A DNA stretch of 64,000 nt from an uncultured Alphaproteobacteria bacterium. GTDB lineage: Bacteria > Pseudomonadota > Alphaproteobacteria > Sphingomonadales > Sphingomonadaceae. The stretch spans positions 62,001 to 126,000 of the forward strand of contig CAIZNH010000010.1 in the NCBI GenBank assembly GCA_903934325.1, read 5' to 3'. The notes under the pieces were generated by a model. That model was not told the origin of the DNA. It searched no databases and was given only the letters and a program-made list of their open reading frames with translations. Position numbers and translations under genes: made by a program. Within the stretch, counting starts at the first letter, position 1. Each line of letters begins with the position of its first letter. This document shows positions 1 through 7,568 of the stretch, piece by piece.

Positions 1-622
1 GCTTGCCGCCGGTCGCAACCTGGATCGCCGGCCCGCGCGGGGTGAGCGATTCCACCGGCATCGGCCCGCGTGCCTCGGGGATGGTGAGCACCAGCAGCGA
101 TCCGTCGGCGAGCCATTCGGGCGACTGGAAGATCGGATTGACCCCGCCGCTCATCACCTTGCGCGCCGTCGCCTTGGCCGTGTCGAGCACGTAGAGATCG
201 ACCCCGTCGGTGCGGGTGTTGGCGAACACCACCTTGGCCCCGTCGGTCGTCCAGGCAAAGCGCGACAGATCGGCACCGGCGGGCAGCGTGACCTTGCGGG
301 TCTCGCCGCTGGCGATGGTCTGCAAGCTGAGCCCGACCGCCGCGCGGGTGCGGTGGCGATCATTGGTCGCCGCATCGAGGCGCAGGCCGGCGAGCTTCTC
401 CATCGGCTTGGCAAGATCGGCGACGGGCGGCAGCGCCTCGCGCTCGATCAGCAGCAACAGGTCACCCCCCGGCGAGACCGAAACGCTCGGGCTCGGCGCG
501 CGGGTTACGATGTCGGCCACGGCCGCAGGCGGCGTGCGATAGCCGTCCTCCTGCGCGGCCGCCATCGCGGAGAAGCTGACACAAGCTGCGAAGGCGGCGG
601 CAAGGCGCATGGATCGGCGCAT
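1..622 (-). CDS. S9 family peptidase (prolyl oligopeptidase type), N-terminal part, cut by window edge
   Basis: Only the first 207 or so codons are in the window; the gene continues beyond position 1. From the ATG at 622 the protein starts MRRSMRLAAAFAACVSFSA and then Ala-rich sequence ending near AQEDGY, a signal peptide for export. What follows (SPGGDLLLLIEREALPPVADLAKPM, read in two halves, then repeated strands with TDGAKVVFANTRTDG and SPEWLADGSLLVL) resembles the N-terminal beta-propeller of S9 prolyl-oligopeptidase-like peptidases. The catalytic alpha/beta hydrolase part would lie outside the window, so activity cannot be judged. A second S9 gene lies at 44217-46454. Confidence 0.75.
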   Translation of the reverse strand, partial: MRRSMRLAAAFAACVSFSAMAAAQEDGYRTPPAAVADIVTRAPSPSVSVSPGGDLLLLIEREALPPVADLAKPMEKLAGLRLDAATNDRHRTRAAVGLSLQTIASGETRKVTLPAGADLSRFAWTTDGAKVVFANTRTDGVDLYVLDTAKATARKVMSGGVNPIFQSPEWLADGSLLVLTIPEARGPMPVESLTPRGPAIQVATGGK

Positions 623-674
623 GAAGAAACGTCCCCTGTGTGTTGCAAGCGAGCGGATTCGCGCGCGCTCCCCT

Positions 675-744
675 GCCCTCAAGTAGCGAAGCGATAGGGC
701 AAAGAAAACGCCCTCACGTAGCGCAGCGAAAGGGGGACAAAAAC
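675..744. repeat. Tandem pair of 35-bp imperfect direct repeats (REP-like)
   Basis: Positions 675-709 and 710-744 are adjacent copies of a 35-bp unit beginning gccctca and ending aaaac; by eye 28 of 35 positions match. Each copy holds a short inverted element around gtagcg/cgaagcg. The unit lies in the gap between the S9 peptidase start and the S8-like gene end, 53 bp upstream of the S9 start codon. Non-coding; function unknown. Confidence 0.6.
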
Positions 745-812
745 CCCCCGCCACCCCGCTGCCGTGGAAGGACAGAGGCAGGGTCAGCTCGCCGCCGGCC
801 TGCCCAAAGCAA

Positions 813-842
813 ACGGGGGCCCGGCGCGAACCGGACCCCCGT
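813..842 (-). terminator. Hairpin downstream of the S8 peptidase-like gene
   Basis: ACGGGGG (813-819) pairs with CCCCCGT (836-842); an inner CCGG/CCGG pair extends the stem to 11 bp with one C-A mismatch and a CGCGAA loop. It lies 25 bp past the stop of the minus-strand S8-like gene. Only short T runs follow on the minus strand, so it is a moderately convincing intrinsic terminator. Confidence 0.5.
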
Positions 843-866
843 CTGCAAATCCATCAGCCGGGCTGG

Positions 867-1991
867 TTAGGGCACGACGCCGATCGTGTCGGCGTTGCCG
901 TCCGGATCGCCATTGACGCGGCCGCCATTGCCCGGCGCGCCCTGCAGCAGGATGCCGGCAAAGTGCGGCGCTGCCATCAAAGTGCCCGAGATGGTGTTGT
1001 AGCCGCTGCCGATCCAGGTCGACTTGATCGCCGAACCCGGCTCGGCGAAATCGACCGGCGGGTTGCCGAAGTTCGAGAAGCTCGACCAGTTGTCGCCGAC
1101 CGCGAAGGACGAGATCGTGTAGATGTTCGGCCCATTGGCACGCGCGGGCGAGGAATTGGCCGCATTCTGCGATTCATTGCCCGCCGCCAGCACGAAGCGC
1201 ACGCCGCCTGCCGAGGCAGCGATCACCGCATTGTCGAGCGTGGTGCTGATCCCGCCGCCAAGGCTCATGTTGGCAACGTCACCGGGACGGCCGAACTGCG
1301 CGACGTAATCCACGCCGGCAATCACGCCCGAGGTCGAGCCCGAACCGCGACGATCAAGCACACGCACCGAAACCACCGGCGCGCCGGGGGCAACGCCGAT
1401 CACGCCGATGGTGTTGTCGATTGCCGCAATCGTGCCGGCGACATGGGTGCCATGGCCGTTCTGGTCGCTGGCGTCCCCGCTGCCGGTGAAGTTGCGCGAG
1501 CGCACGGTATCGACATTGAGATCGGGGTGATTGAGCTGGACACCGCTGTCGATCACCCATGCGGTGGCGAAAGTTCCGGGCCGGCCGCCATTCACCCATG
1601 CGATCCCCCAGGGGGTTTCCTGAGCCGGCTGCGTGGAGCCGCCACCGCCGAGCTTGCGCTGGATCACGGTCATCACCTGATCCTGTTCGCAATAGGAGAT
1701 GTTCGGATTGTTGGCCTGCATATTGGCGATCGCCTGCGGTGCGGCATTCACGGCAAAGCCGCGAATCGCAACGCTGTAGACGTGGCGTAGCTGGCCCTGC
1801 GCGGCTTGCGCCGAACGCTGGGCTTCGGCCATGGCATTGCCGCGCGACACCTTGTTGGCATCGAACACGCAGATATAGCTGCCCGGGATCTTGTCCCCCG
1901 CCTGCTGCGCCTGAACGGGCGCGGCCAGCGCGATCATCGGCAGCGCGGCAATCGCGGCCAAGGCTTTTATCTTCGTCTGTGATCTCTCCAA
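867..1991 (-). CDS. Subtilisin-like (S8) peptidase-family protein lacking the catalytic serine
   Basis: Exported protein of 374 aa from a TTG start at 1991, chosen because it gives a clean signal peptide (basic start, Ala/Leu core, cleavage near VQA-QQAG); a longer ATG form starts at 2057. Residues 30-110 look like an I9-type propeptide. The S8 fold is clear: Asp148 in WVIDSG, His180 in GHGTHVAG and the oxyanion Asn272 in AAGNES. The nucleophile motif should read GTSMAAPH but reads GTLMAAPH: Leu338 (codon at 978-980, TTG) replaces Ser, one base from TCG. With this residue normal serine proteolysis and autocatalytic propeptide removal should be impossible. It is otherwise intact, with no stop or frameshift, so it may be a pseudoprotease, a recent inactivating mutation or a base-call error. 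Confidence 0.85.
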   Translation of the reverse strand: MERSQTKIKALAAIAALPMIALAAPVQAQQAGDKIPGSYICVFDANKVSRGNAMAEAQRSAQAAQGQLRHVYSVAIRGFAVNAAPQAIANMQANNPNISYCEQDQVMTVIQRKLGGGGSTQPAQETPWGIAWVNGGRPGTFATAWVIDSGVQLNHPDLNVDTVRSRNFTGSGDASDQNGHGTHVAGTIAAIDNTIGVIGVAPGAPVVSVRVLDRRGSGSTSGVIAGVDYVAQFGRPGDVANMSLGGGISTTLDNAVIAASAGGVRFVLAAGNESQNAANSSPARANGPNIYTISSFAVGDNWSSFSNFGNPPVDFAEPGSAIKSTWIGSGYNTISGTLMAAPHFAGILLQGAPGNGGRVNGDPDGNADTIGVVP

Positions 1992-2227
1992 TATTAAGCC
2001 CCCGATCACATCCCCCCTCGGGATCGCGACCGATCGGAGGAAGCTATCATGACACATCCGATTGTCGATAGAAAAATTGTCATAAACTCGGTTAACTAAC
2101 TTGTATTATTTGGGAATTTTGGCGGCGCGAGGCCGCGCCGCCGCTGGCAGGGCGCGGGGCCGCAGGGCTTCGGAACGGATCGCGCCCCGGCGCGCGCAGG
2201 CTACCCGGCCGGAACCTCCGGCGCGCT

Positions 2228-3772
2228 CTACGCTTCGGCGTCTTCGGCCGCTTCGGTCTCGAACCGGCGGTGCCGCACGATCCGCGGCGTGATGACGATA
2301 TAGAGCTCGGTCTTGGAGGTGCTGGAGCGTTCGTTGCGGAACAGCGCGCCCATCAGCGGAATATCTCCGAGCAGCGGCACCTTGGACTTGGTGGTGAGCA
2401 CGTTTTCCTGGGTCAGCCCGCCGATCACGAAAGTCTCGCCGTCACGCACCGAAGCGCTGGTTTCGGCCTCGCGCTGACTGATGGTGGGGAAGCCTTGCGA
2501 AAAGCCGGTGACGCTGGAGACCACGCCGTAGATCTTGGAGGTGATGTAGCCGTCGCTGCTCACCCGCGGGGCGATCTGCAAGGTCACGCCGACATTCACA
2601 TATTGCACCTGCTGCGACACGCCGTTGACGCCGGAGAGCTGGATCGAGGTGAGGATCGGCAGGGCATCGCCGGTGATGATCTTGGCGGTCGATCCGCTCT
2701 GCGCGGCGATCCGCGGGCGCGAGACGATCCGCCCCTCGCCCTTCTGGATCTGGGCGAGGATGGCCGCCTGCAACTGGCCCGAGGGCAGGATATCGGTGGG
2801 ATTGATGCCGAAGGGCAGGAAGGAGCCGGTCGAGACATCGCCCACGGCCAGCTGGCCGTTCTGGTTGTTGTAATCGATCCCCAGATTACGGGCGCCGGTC
2901 TCGCTCAGTTCGACGAACTGGGTTTCGAGGATGACGCTGTCGACCGGCACGTCGATCAGGGCGATCTGGCGCTTCACCAGCTCGATGCGCTCGGGCGTGC
3001 CGGTCACCCAGATGGCATCGAGGCGGCGGTCGATGGCAAGGCCGTTGCCGAAGTTCTGGCCGAGCGGGGCCTGTTCGGCATTGGTCTGAGGGGTGGCGGC
3101 GATGAAGGCGCCCTGCTGGTTGTTGGCGGGCGATCCGAAGCCCGGCTCGCGCCGGATGAAGACATCGTTGGGGGCTATCTCCAGCCCTTCGGCCAGCAGG
3201 CCGACGACTTCGGAGACATCGGCATATTTGAGGAAGATCATCTCGTAGGCATCGCCCGGCGCAAAGGCATCGACCGGGGAGCGCGCAAGTTGCTGCTGGG
3301 GCACCACGTTCTCGCCGGTCGAACCGATCGGGCGGACGCCGAGGGTCTCGTCGCCCGGGGCCTGTTCGATGCGCACCTGGAGGGAATTGTTCCCCACCTT
3401 CTCGGCCTTGATCGATGCGGGCCGCGCCGTGTCGAAGCGCAGCACCAGGCTGCTGCCCTCGCCCACGAACAGCAGCGCGCGGACGAGGCCGCGGAAGCTC
3501 TGGCGGTCGGGCACGCGTCCGGTCTTGAGCGAGGTCGCCATCACCAGTTCGGGCCGGGTGGGGTTGCGCTCGACCACGGCATAGCGCGGCTCGGCAGGGG
3601 AAAAGCGCAAGATGAAGGTGGCGGCGTTATCGTCGGCGGTGACGAGGCGCATCTCTTCGAGCACCGAGGGCACAAGCAGCTGCGACTGCGCCTGCGCCGC
3701 GCCGGGCACGAGCGCAAAGGCCAGCAGCGCAGCGAAGGCGAACCAGGCCCGTTTCAGGATAAAGTGCTGCAA
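2228..3772 (-). CDS. Secretin-family outer-membrane protein (type II/III secretion or pilus secretin)
   Basis: About 514 aa from a TTG at 3772, which gives the signal peptide MQHFILKRAWFAFAALLAFA and cleavage at AQA-QSQ; an in-frame ATG at 3847 would add 25 residues with no signal character. An N-terminal beta domain (residues 20-130) is followed by short secretin N-domains (LKYADVSEVVGLLAEGLEI; LIDVPVDSVILETQFVEL) and the C-terminal secretin channel domain (IVSRPRIAAQSGSTAKI; VGVTLQIAPRVSSDGYI; GETFVIGGLTQ; PLLGDIPLMGALFR; ELYIVITPRIV). Secretins form outer-membrane gates for type II secretion, type IV pili or filamentous phage export. No gsp or pil partner genes adjoin, so the system it serves is unknown. 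bamD lies just upstream on the same strand. Confidence 0.85.
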   Translation of the reverse strand: MQHFILKRAWFAFAALLAFALVPGAAQAQSQLLVPSVLEEMRLVTADDNAATFILRFSPAEPRYAVVERNPTRPELVMATSLKTGRVPDRQSFRGLVRALLFVGEGSSLVLRFDTARPASIKAEKVGNNSLQVRIEQAPGDETLGVRPIGSTGENVVPQQQLARSPVDAFAPGDAYEMIFLKYADVSEVVGLLAEGLEIAPNDVFIRREPGFGSPANNQQGAFIAATPQTNAEQAPLGQNFGNGLAIDRRLDAIWVTGTPERIELVKRQIALIDVPVDSVILETQFVELSETGARNLGIDYNNQNGQLAVGDVSTGSFLPFGINPTDILPSGQLQAAILAQIQKGEGRIVSRPRIAAQSGSTAKIITGDALPILTSIQLSGVNGVSQQVQYVNVGVTLQIAPRVSSDGYITSKIYGVVSSVTGFSQGFPTISQREAETSASVRDGETFVIGGLTQENVLTTKSKVPLLGDIPLMGALFRNERSSTSKTELYIVITPRIVRHRRFETEAAEDAEA

Positions 3773-3932
3773 CCCCTGCCCCCGCGCCGGTGCGAATGCC
3801 GGCTTTGATGGTCGAACCCTAAGTCCGGTGCCCGATATTGCAAGCATCCCCCCACCGCTGCATCAACAGATGCGGTTAAGCGCTGCCCCGTGTTTGTTAA
3901 GGCGCGGCTCTGCGCAGGGGCTGCGGGGAGGC

Positions 3933-4727
3933 CTAGGAGGCGGTGACGCCTGCGGCGTGCTTCTCGACCAGCTTGAAGGCCTTCTCGTACCATTCCGTGC
4001 CCGGATAGTTCGCACCCAGTACCGCGGCATACTTCACCGCTTCCTGCGGGATGCCGAGCGCGAGGCTCGTCTCGGTCAGGCGGAACAGCGCCTCGGGGGT
4101 GTGGCTGGTGGTGTCGAACTTCTCGACCACGTTGCGGAACCGCATATCCGCGGCGAGCCACATGCCCATCCGCTCGTAATGGCGGCCGATCTCCATTTCC
4201 TTGCCCGCAAGGTGATCCGCCACCAGATCGAGCTTCAGGCGCGCGTCAGCCGCATATTCGGTCTGCGGGAAGCGCCGGTTGACCTCGCGCAGCGCGGTCT
4301 GCGCCTGCTCGGTGATCTTCTGGTCGCGGTTCACATCGCTGATCTGCTCGTAATAGCTGAGCGCGATCAGATAATAGGCGTAAGGCGCATCCTTGTTGCC
4401 CGGGTGGATCGACAGGAACCGCTGCGCGTTCTGGATCGCCTTGTTGTAATCGCGCGCGATGTAATAGCTGAAGGCGCTCATCAGCTGCGCACGGCGGGCC
4501 CAGGGCGAATAGGGGTGCTGGCGCTCCACCTCGTCGAACAGCGCCGCGGCCTGAAGCGTATTGCCCCGGTCCAGCCGCCGCTGCGCCTCGGAATAGAGCG
4601 ATTCGACGTCCCGCGCGACATAGGCGACGTCCTTGCCCTCGGTGCTGCGCGCACATCCGGCAGTGGTGGCAAGCGCCGCCGCGATCAGAGCCGCGCGCGC
4701 GATACGGGAAGAAACTGAGGTCACCAT
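3933..4727 (-). CDS. bamD: Outer membrane protein assembly factor BamD
   Basis: 264-aa lipoprotein from ATG 4727 with the lipobox LATTAGC near residue 20. The remainder is TPR-like helical repeats typical of BamD (LYSEAQRRLDRGNTLQAA; FDEVERQHPYSPWARRAQLM; YYIARDYNKAIQNAQRFL; YYLIALSYYEQISDVNRDQ). BamD is the essential lipoprotein of the BAM complex that binds the C-terminal signal of beta-barrel proteins and helps BamA insert them into the outer membrane. Longer in-frame starts exist upstream, but they would put non-signal residues before the lipobox. It is followed on the same strand by the secretin gene, itself a BAM/lipoprotein-dependent protein. Confidence 0.95.
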   Translation of the reverse strand: MVTSVSSRIARAALIAAALATTAGCARSTEGKDVAYVARDVESLYSEAQRRLDRGNTLQAAALFDEVERQHPYSPWARRAQLMSAFSYYIARDYNKAIQNAQRFLSIHPGNKDAPYAYYLIALSYYEQISDVNRDQKITEQAQTALREVNRRFPQTEYAADARLKLDLVADHLAGKEMEIGRHYERMGMWLAADMRFRNVVEKFDTTSHTPEALFRLTETSLALGIPQEAVKYAAVLGANYPGTEWYEKAFKLVEKHAAGVTAS

Positions 4728-4834
4728 GGGCGGGTCTATAACCGCGAGGCCAATGAATGGGAAGTGAAGCCCGCAAGCCCGGCGCAATCGGCCCACATTT
4801 TCCTACTCGGCGCTTTTGTGGTCCCATCATCCCC

Positions 4835-5827
4835 ATGACCAGACGATCCGACCCCCGCACCACCCGCCTCCCCGTCCCCGCCGGAGAGCTGCCCGCCTTC
4901 ACCCCCGTCCCGCGCCAGTGCAACCGCCACGACGGCTGGACCCCGCAGCGCCAGCGCGACTTCATCGAGGCGCTGGCCGACACCGGCTCGGTCGACGCCG
5001 CGTGCAAGGCCGTCAACATGAGCACCGTCGGCGCCTACCACCTGCGCCGCCAGTCCGGGGGCGCGAGCTTCCGCGCTGCATGGGAACGCGCGCTCCAGCT
5101 CGGCGTGAGCCGGGTCGAGGACGTGGTGATGGACCGCGCCCTCAATGGCGTGGAGGAACCACTCTACTCCTACGGCAAGCTCATCGGCACCCGCCGCCGC
5201 TATAATGACCGGCTGCTGATGTTCATCCTGCGCAACCGCGCGCCCGATCGCTTTGCCGACGGCCGGCCCAAGGCGCTCAACGCGATCGACCTGATGGAGC
5301 TGGAACGCCACAAGAAGCAGTGGCGCAAGGAATGGGAGGCCGAGCAGAAGCCCGTCTCCACCGCCGAGGTGCGCGCCAGCATCGACCGCAAGATCGAGGA
5401 AGTGCGCCGCCAGGTCGAAGCCGAGGAGGCTGCGGCGTGGGCGCGCTTGTCAGAGGAGACGCGCGCGGCGTGGGCGGCGTTTGTGGAACTGCGCGAGCGG
5501 GATCTGGTGGCGGCGGCTGCAAGCGAGGCGGAGCGGGCGCTGAGCGAGCGCGGGGTGCTGGCGGAATGCTCGTACTGGCCGAGGGGGCGGAAGTGGCAAC
5601 CGCCCGAGCCGGGGCCGCCGCGGACGGAGTTACAGCCTCTCGCTCCTAGCTTGCCGTTCGCGGTGCGAACGTCTGCGCTAGTCGCGGGGCTTCACTCTTC
5701 CCCCATCCGCAGCGCCGCAATGAAAGCCTCCTGCGGGATTGACACATTGCCATACTCCCGCATCCGCGCCTTCCCCTTTTTCTGCTTCTCCAGCAGCTTC
5801 TTCTTGCGCGAGATATCACCGCCATAG
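4835..5827 (+). CDS. Orphan DNA-binding protein resembling a phage terminase small subunit
   Basis: 330 aa from the ATG at 4835. Residues 30-70 ([20 protein letters not shown], then [17 protein letters not shown]) look like a helix-turn-helix of the terminase-small-subunit or Hin-type kind. The middle ([18 protein letters not shown] and [19 protein letters not shown]) is highly charged and probably coiled coil. No terminase large subunit, portal or other phage gene is nearby, so it is probably a domesticated regulator-like gene common in this lineage rather than a prophage remnant. The last 45 codons overlap the 3' end of lepA on the opposite strand by 136 bp and read as low-complexity antisense; another frame closes at 5649, so a frameshift may have lengthened it. 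Function not recognised. Confidence 0.6.
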   Translation: MTRRSDPRTTRLPVPAGELPAFTPVPRQCNRHDGWTPQRQRDFIEALADTGSVDAACKAVNMSTVGAYHLRRQSGGASFRAAWERALQLGVSRVEDVVMDRALNGVEEPLYSYGKLIGTRRRYNDRLLMFILRNRAPDRFADGRPKALNAIDLMELERHKKQWRKEWEAEQKPVSTAEVRASIDRKIEEVRRQVEAEEAAAWARLSEETRAAWAAFVELRERDLVAAAASEAERALSERGVLAECSYWPRGRKWQPPEPGPPRTELQPLAPSLPFAVRTSALVAGLHSSPIRSAAMKASCGIDTLPYSRIRAFPFFCFSSSFFLREISPP

Positions 5828-7509
5828 CACTTGGCGGTCACGTCCTTGCGCAGGGCGGCGATGGTTTCGCGGGCGATCACCTTGCCGCCGATCGCGGCCT
5901 GGATCGGGATCTTGAACAGGTGGCGCGGGATCAGGTCCTTGAGGCGCTCGCACATGCCGCGCCCGCGCTCTTCGGCGACGCTCCGGTGGACGATCAGGCT
6001 GAGCGCGTCGACCGGTTCGTTGTTGACGAGGATGTTCATCTTCACGAGGTCGCCCTCGCGGCTGCCGATCTGTTCGTAGTCGAAGCTGGCATAGCCGCGG
6101 CTGATCGACTTCAGGCGGTCGTAGAAATCGAACACCACTTCATTGAGCGGCAGTTCATAGGTCACCTGCGCACGGCCGCCCACATAGGTGAGCTCGGTCT
6201 GGATGCCGCGGCGGTCCTGACACAGCTTGAGGATGCTGCCGAGGTACTCGTCCGGCGTGTAGATCACCGCCTTGATCCACGGCTCCTCGATCACCTCGAT
6301 CCGGTTGGTATCCGGCCAGTCGGCGGGGTTGTGGATGTCGATCACCTTGGCATCCTCGGTCTTGGAATGGCCGAGATGAATGCGGTACACCACGCTAGGC
6401 GCGGTGGTGATGAGATCGAGGTCGTATTCGCGGCTCAGGCGCTCCTGGATGATCTCGAGATGGAGCAGCCCGAGGAACCCGCAGCGGAAGCCGAAGCCCA
6501 ATGCGGCGCTGCTCTCCATCTCGTAGGAGAAGGAGGCATCGTTGAGGCGCAGCTTGCCGATGGACTCGCGCAGCTTTTCGAAGTCGGCGGCGTCCACCGG
6601 GAAGAGCCCGCAGAACACCACCGGCTGGACTTCCTTGTAGCCCGGCAGGGCTTCGGTCGCGCCGTTCTTGACCGTGGTGATGGTGTCGCCGACGCGGGCC
6701 TGCTCCACCTCCTTGATCTGGGCGGTGATGAAGCCGATTTCGCCCGGGCCGAGTTCGGCAAGGTCGGTGCGCTTGGGGGTGAAGCAGCCGACGCGGTCGA
6801 CAAGGTGCTGGGTGCCGCCCTGCATGAACTTGATATTGAGGCCCTTGGTGAGCTTCCCGTCGATCACGCGCACGAGGATGACGACGCCGAGATAGGGGTC
6901 GTACCAGGAATCGACGAGGCTGGCGGTGAGCGGTGCGTCGATCTTGCCCTTGGGCGCGGGGATGCGGGTGACGACGGCTTCGAGCACTTCGGCGATGCCG
7001 ATCCCCGACTTGGCGGATGCGAGGACGGCGTCCGAGGCGTCGAGGCCGATGATTTCCTCGATCTCGTGGCGGACCTTTTCGGGTTCTGCGGCGGGCAGGT
7101 CGATCTTGTTGATGACGGGGACGATCTCGTGATCGTGCTCGATCGACTGGTAGACGTTGGCGAGGGTCTGGGCTTCGACGCCCTGTGCGGCGTCGACCAC
7201 GAGCAGCGCGCCCTCGCAGGCGGCGAGGCTGCGGGAGACCTCATAGGCGAAGTCGACGTGGCCGGGGGTGTCCATCAGGTTGAGCTGATAGGTCTCGCCG
7301 TCCTTGGCGGTGTAGGTGAGGCGGACGGTCTGCGCCTTGATGGTGATGCCGCGCTCTTTCTCGATGTCCATGTTATCAAGGACTTGTGCGGACATCTCGC
7401 GCTCGGTGAGGCCGCCGGTGAACTGGATCAGCCGGTCAGCGAGCGTCGACTTGCCATGGTCGATATGCGCGATGATCGAGAAATTGCGGATCTTGGAAAG
7501 GTCAGTCAT
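5692..7509 (-). CDS. lepA: Elongation factor 4 (LepA), translational GTPase
   Basis: 605 aa, the normal LepA length. The GTPase motifs are present: the P-loop [13 protein letters not shown] near residue 17, [11 protein letters not shown] (G3) and NKIDLP (G4). The C-terminal LepA-specific domain ends in the typical basic region ([21 protein letters not shown]). LepA/EF4 binds ribosomes and affects initiation and stalled complexes, notably under ionic stress. ATG start at 7509. The 3' end overlaps the convergent terminase-like gene by 136 bp. Confidence 0.98.
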   Translation of the reverse strand: MTDLSKIRNFSIIAHIDHGKSTLADRLIQFTGGLTEREMSAQVLDNMDIEKERGITIKAQTVRLTYTAKDGETYQLNLMDTPGHVDFAYEVSRSLAACEGALLVVDAAQGVEAQTLANVYQSIEHDHEIVPVINKIDLPAAEPEKVRHEIEEIIGLDASDAVLASAKSGIGIAEVLEAVVTRIPAPKGKIDAPLTASLVDSWYDPYLGVVILVRVIDGKLTKGLNIKFMQGGTQHLVDRVGCFTPKRTDLAELGPGEIGFITAQIKEVEQARVGDTITTVKNGATEALPGYKEVQPVVFCGLFPVDAADFEKLRESIGKLRLNDASFSYEMESSAALGFGFRCGFLGLLHLEIIQERLSREYDLDLITTAPSVVYRIHLGHSKTEDAKVIDIHNPADWPDTNRIEVIEEPWIKAVIYTPDEYLGSILKLCQDRRGIQTELTYVGGRAQVTYELPLNEVVFDFYDRLKSISRGYASFDYEQIGSREGDLVKMNILVNNEPVDALSLIVHRSVAEERGRGMCERLKDLIPRHLFKIPIQAAIGGKVIARETIAALRKDVTAKCYGGDISRKKKLLEKQKKGKARMREYGNVSIPQEAFIAALRMGEE

Positions 7510-7568
7510 TGCGCCAGCGACTTAGCGTTGCACTGTGGCAAAGTCATTCGAGAAAAACGCAACAGCCC

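Noticed and set aside
2270..3808. Long plus-strand open frame opposite the secretin gene (and similar long antisense frames at 5920-7599, 15481-17319, 17935-19731, 55828-57981)
   Set aside because: They lie exactly opposite genes with clear family motifs; their proteins are compositionally biased, without recognisable domains. Such mirror frames are common in GC-rich DNA.
4835..5827. Prophage remnant
   Set aside because: A single terminase-like gene without portal, capsid, integrase or attachment repeats is not enough.
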